Shown here in pieces: positions 63,975 to 64,000 of a DNA stretch of 64,000 bases. This DNA is from Acinetobacter sp. C26M (GTDB lineage Bacteria; Pseudomonadota; Gammaproteobacteria; Pseudomonadales; Moraxellaceae). A model generated the notes under the pieces. The model did not search any database, had not been told where the DNA came from, and worked only from the letters and a program-made list of their open reading frames with translations. The stretch's first letter is position 1, and the number at the start of each line of letters is the position of its first letter. The DNA is taken from positions 3,782,001 through 3,846,000 of the forward strand of contig NZ_CP098478.1 in NCBI RefSeq assembly GCF_023702675.1. Reading direction: 5' to 3'. The position numbers were made by a program, and so were the translations under genes.

Positions 63975-64000
63975 GTGAAGCATTATCAACTTTTTTCCAT
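63975..64000 (+). CDS. wza: Probable start of wza (capsule export outer-membrane protein), cut by window edge
   Basis: A GTG at 63975 with an AAGGG ribosome site 6-8 bases upstream opens a frame (VKHYQLFS) with the basic-hydrophobic start expected for a lipoprotein signal. In Acinetobacter K loci wza-wzb-wzc run divergently from mnaA/gna exactly here. Only eight codons are visible, so the call rests mostly on position. Confidence 0.4.

Noticed and set aside
1..64000. Insertion sequences, prophage, integrons or CRISPR arrays
   Set aside because: No transposase, integrase, phage or cas-like reading frame and no spaced direct repeats were seen anywhere in the window.

Overview
The window reads as a chromosomal segment of an Acinetobacter species. 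The capsule block pgm-gne1-gpi-ugd-galU beside lldP-lldR-lldD-dld, followed by an aromatic aminotransferase and a methylcitrate operon, matches the layout at the right-hand side of Acinetobacter K (capsule) loci. Base composition is moderately AT-rich. Species and K-type cannot be assigned from the sequence alone.

Layout. 0-3.7 kb: end of a DedA gene, a LysE-type exporter, a small lipoprotein, an orphan ParA, SirB2- and BolA-type genes, two tandem tRNA-Gly(GCC) genes and a parS-like palindrome. 3.7-13.3 kb: a seven-gene minus-strand valine/isobutyrate degradation operon (mmsA, mmsB, acyl-CoA synthetase, acyl-CoA dehydrogenase, two crotonase-fold enzymes, MFS transporter) with a divergent LysR regulator. 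13.4-18.4 kb: a D-/L-alanine catabolic cluster (permease, RidA, alanine racemase, D-amino acid dehydrogenase) with a divergent Lrp-type regulator. 18.4-25.6 kb: housekeeping and hypothetical genes (RraB, GNAT, RluA, EamA transporter, DUF4126, zinc-ribbon miniprotein, an ETKP-repeat lipoprotein) and a gene-free stretch near 21.4-21.6 kb that folds like a structured RNA. 25.8-33 kb: methylcitrate cycle (gntR-prpB-prpC-acnD) and divergent tyrB, with three copies of an ATTGTCGACAAT-type operator between them. 33-38.8 kb: D- and L-lactate oxidation (dld, lldD, lldR, lldP) with two LldR-type operators flanking the lldP promoter. 39.2-63.4 kb: the capsule locus.

Capsule locus. Read on the minus strand it runs mnaA, gna, wbpB/D/E homologues, a glycosyltransferase, wzx, wzy, a glycosyltransferase, a glutaminase-amidotransferase fusion, a glycosyltransferase, itrB, qhbB, qhbA, gdr, galU, ugd, gpi, gne1. 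pgm runs the other way. Gdr/QhbA/QhbB should supply a UDP-QuiNAc4NAc-type first sugar for the ItrB-type initiating transferase. Gna, WbpB/D/E-like enzymes and MnaA should supply a 2,3-diamino-uronic acid and/or ManNAc-type sugar. Three glycosyltransferases suggest a four-sugar repeat unit, flipped by Wzx and joined by Wzy. The standout gene (51270-53102) fuses a class II glutaminase to a WbpG/PseA-like zinc-cluster and PP-loop sugar amidotransferase. It is a candidate one-protein system for placing glutamine-derived nitrogen on a capsular sugar, most plausibly as an amidino or amide group. The 50-58 kb core is visibly more AT-rich than its flanks, consistent with exchange as a cassette. The window probably ends in the first codons of divergent wza.
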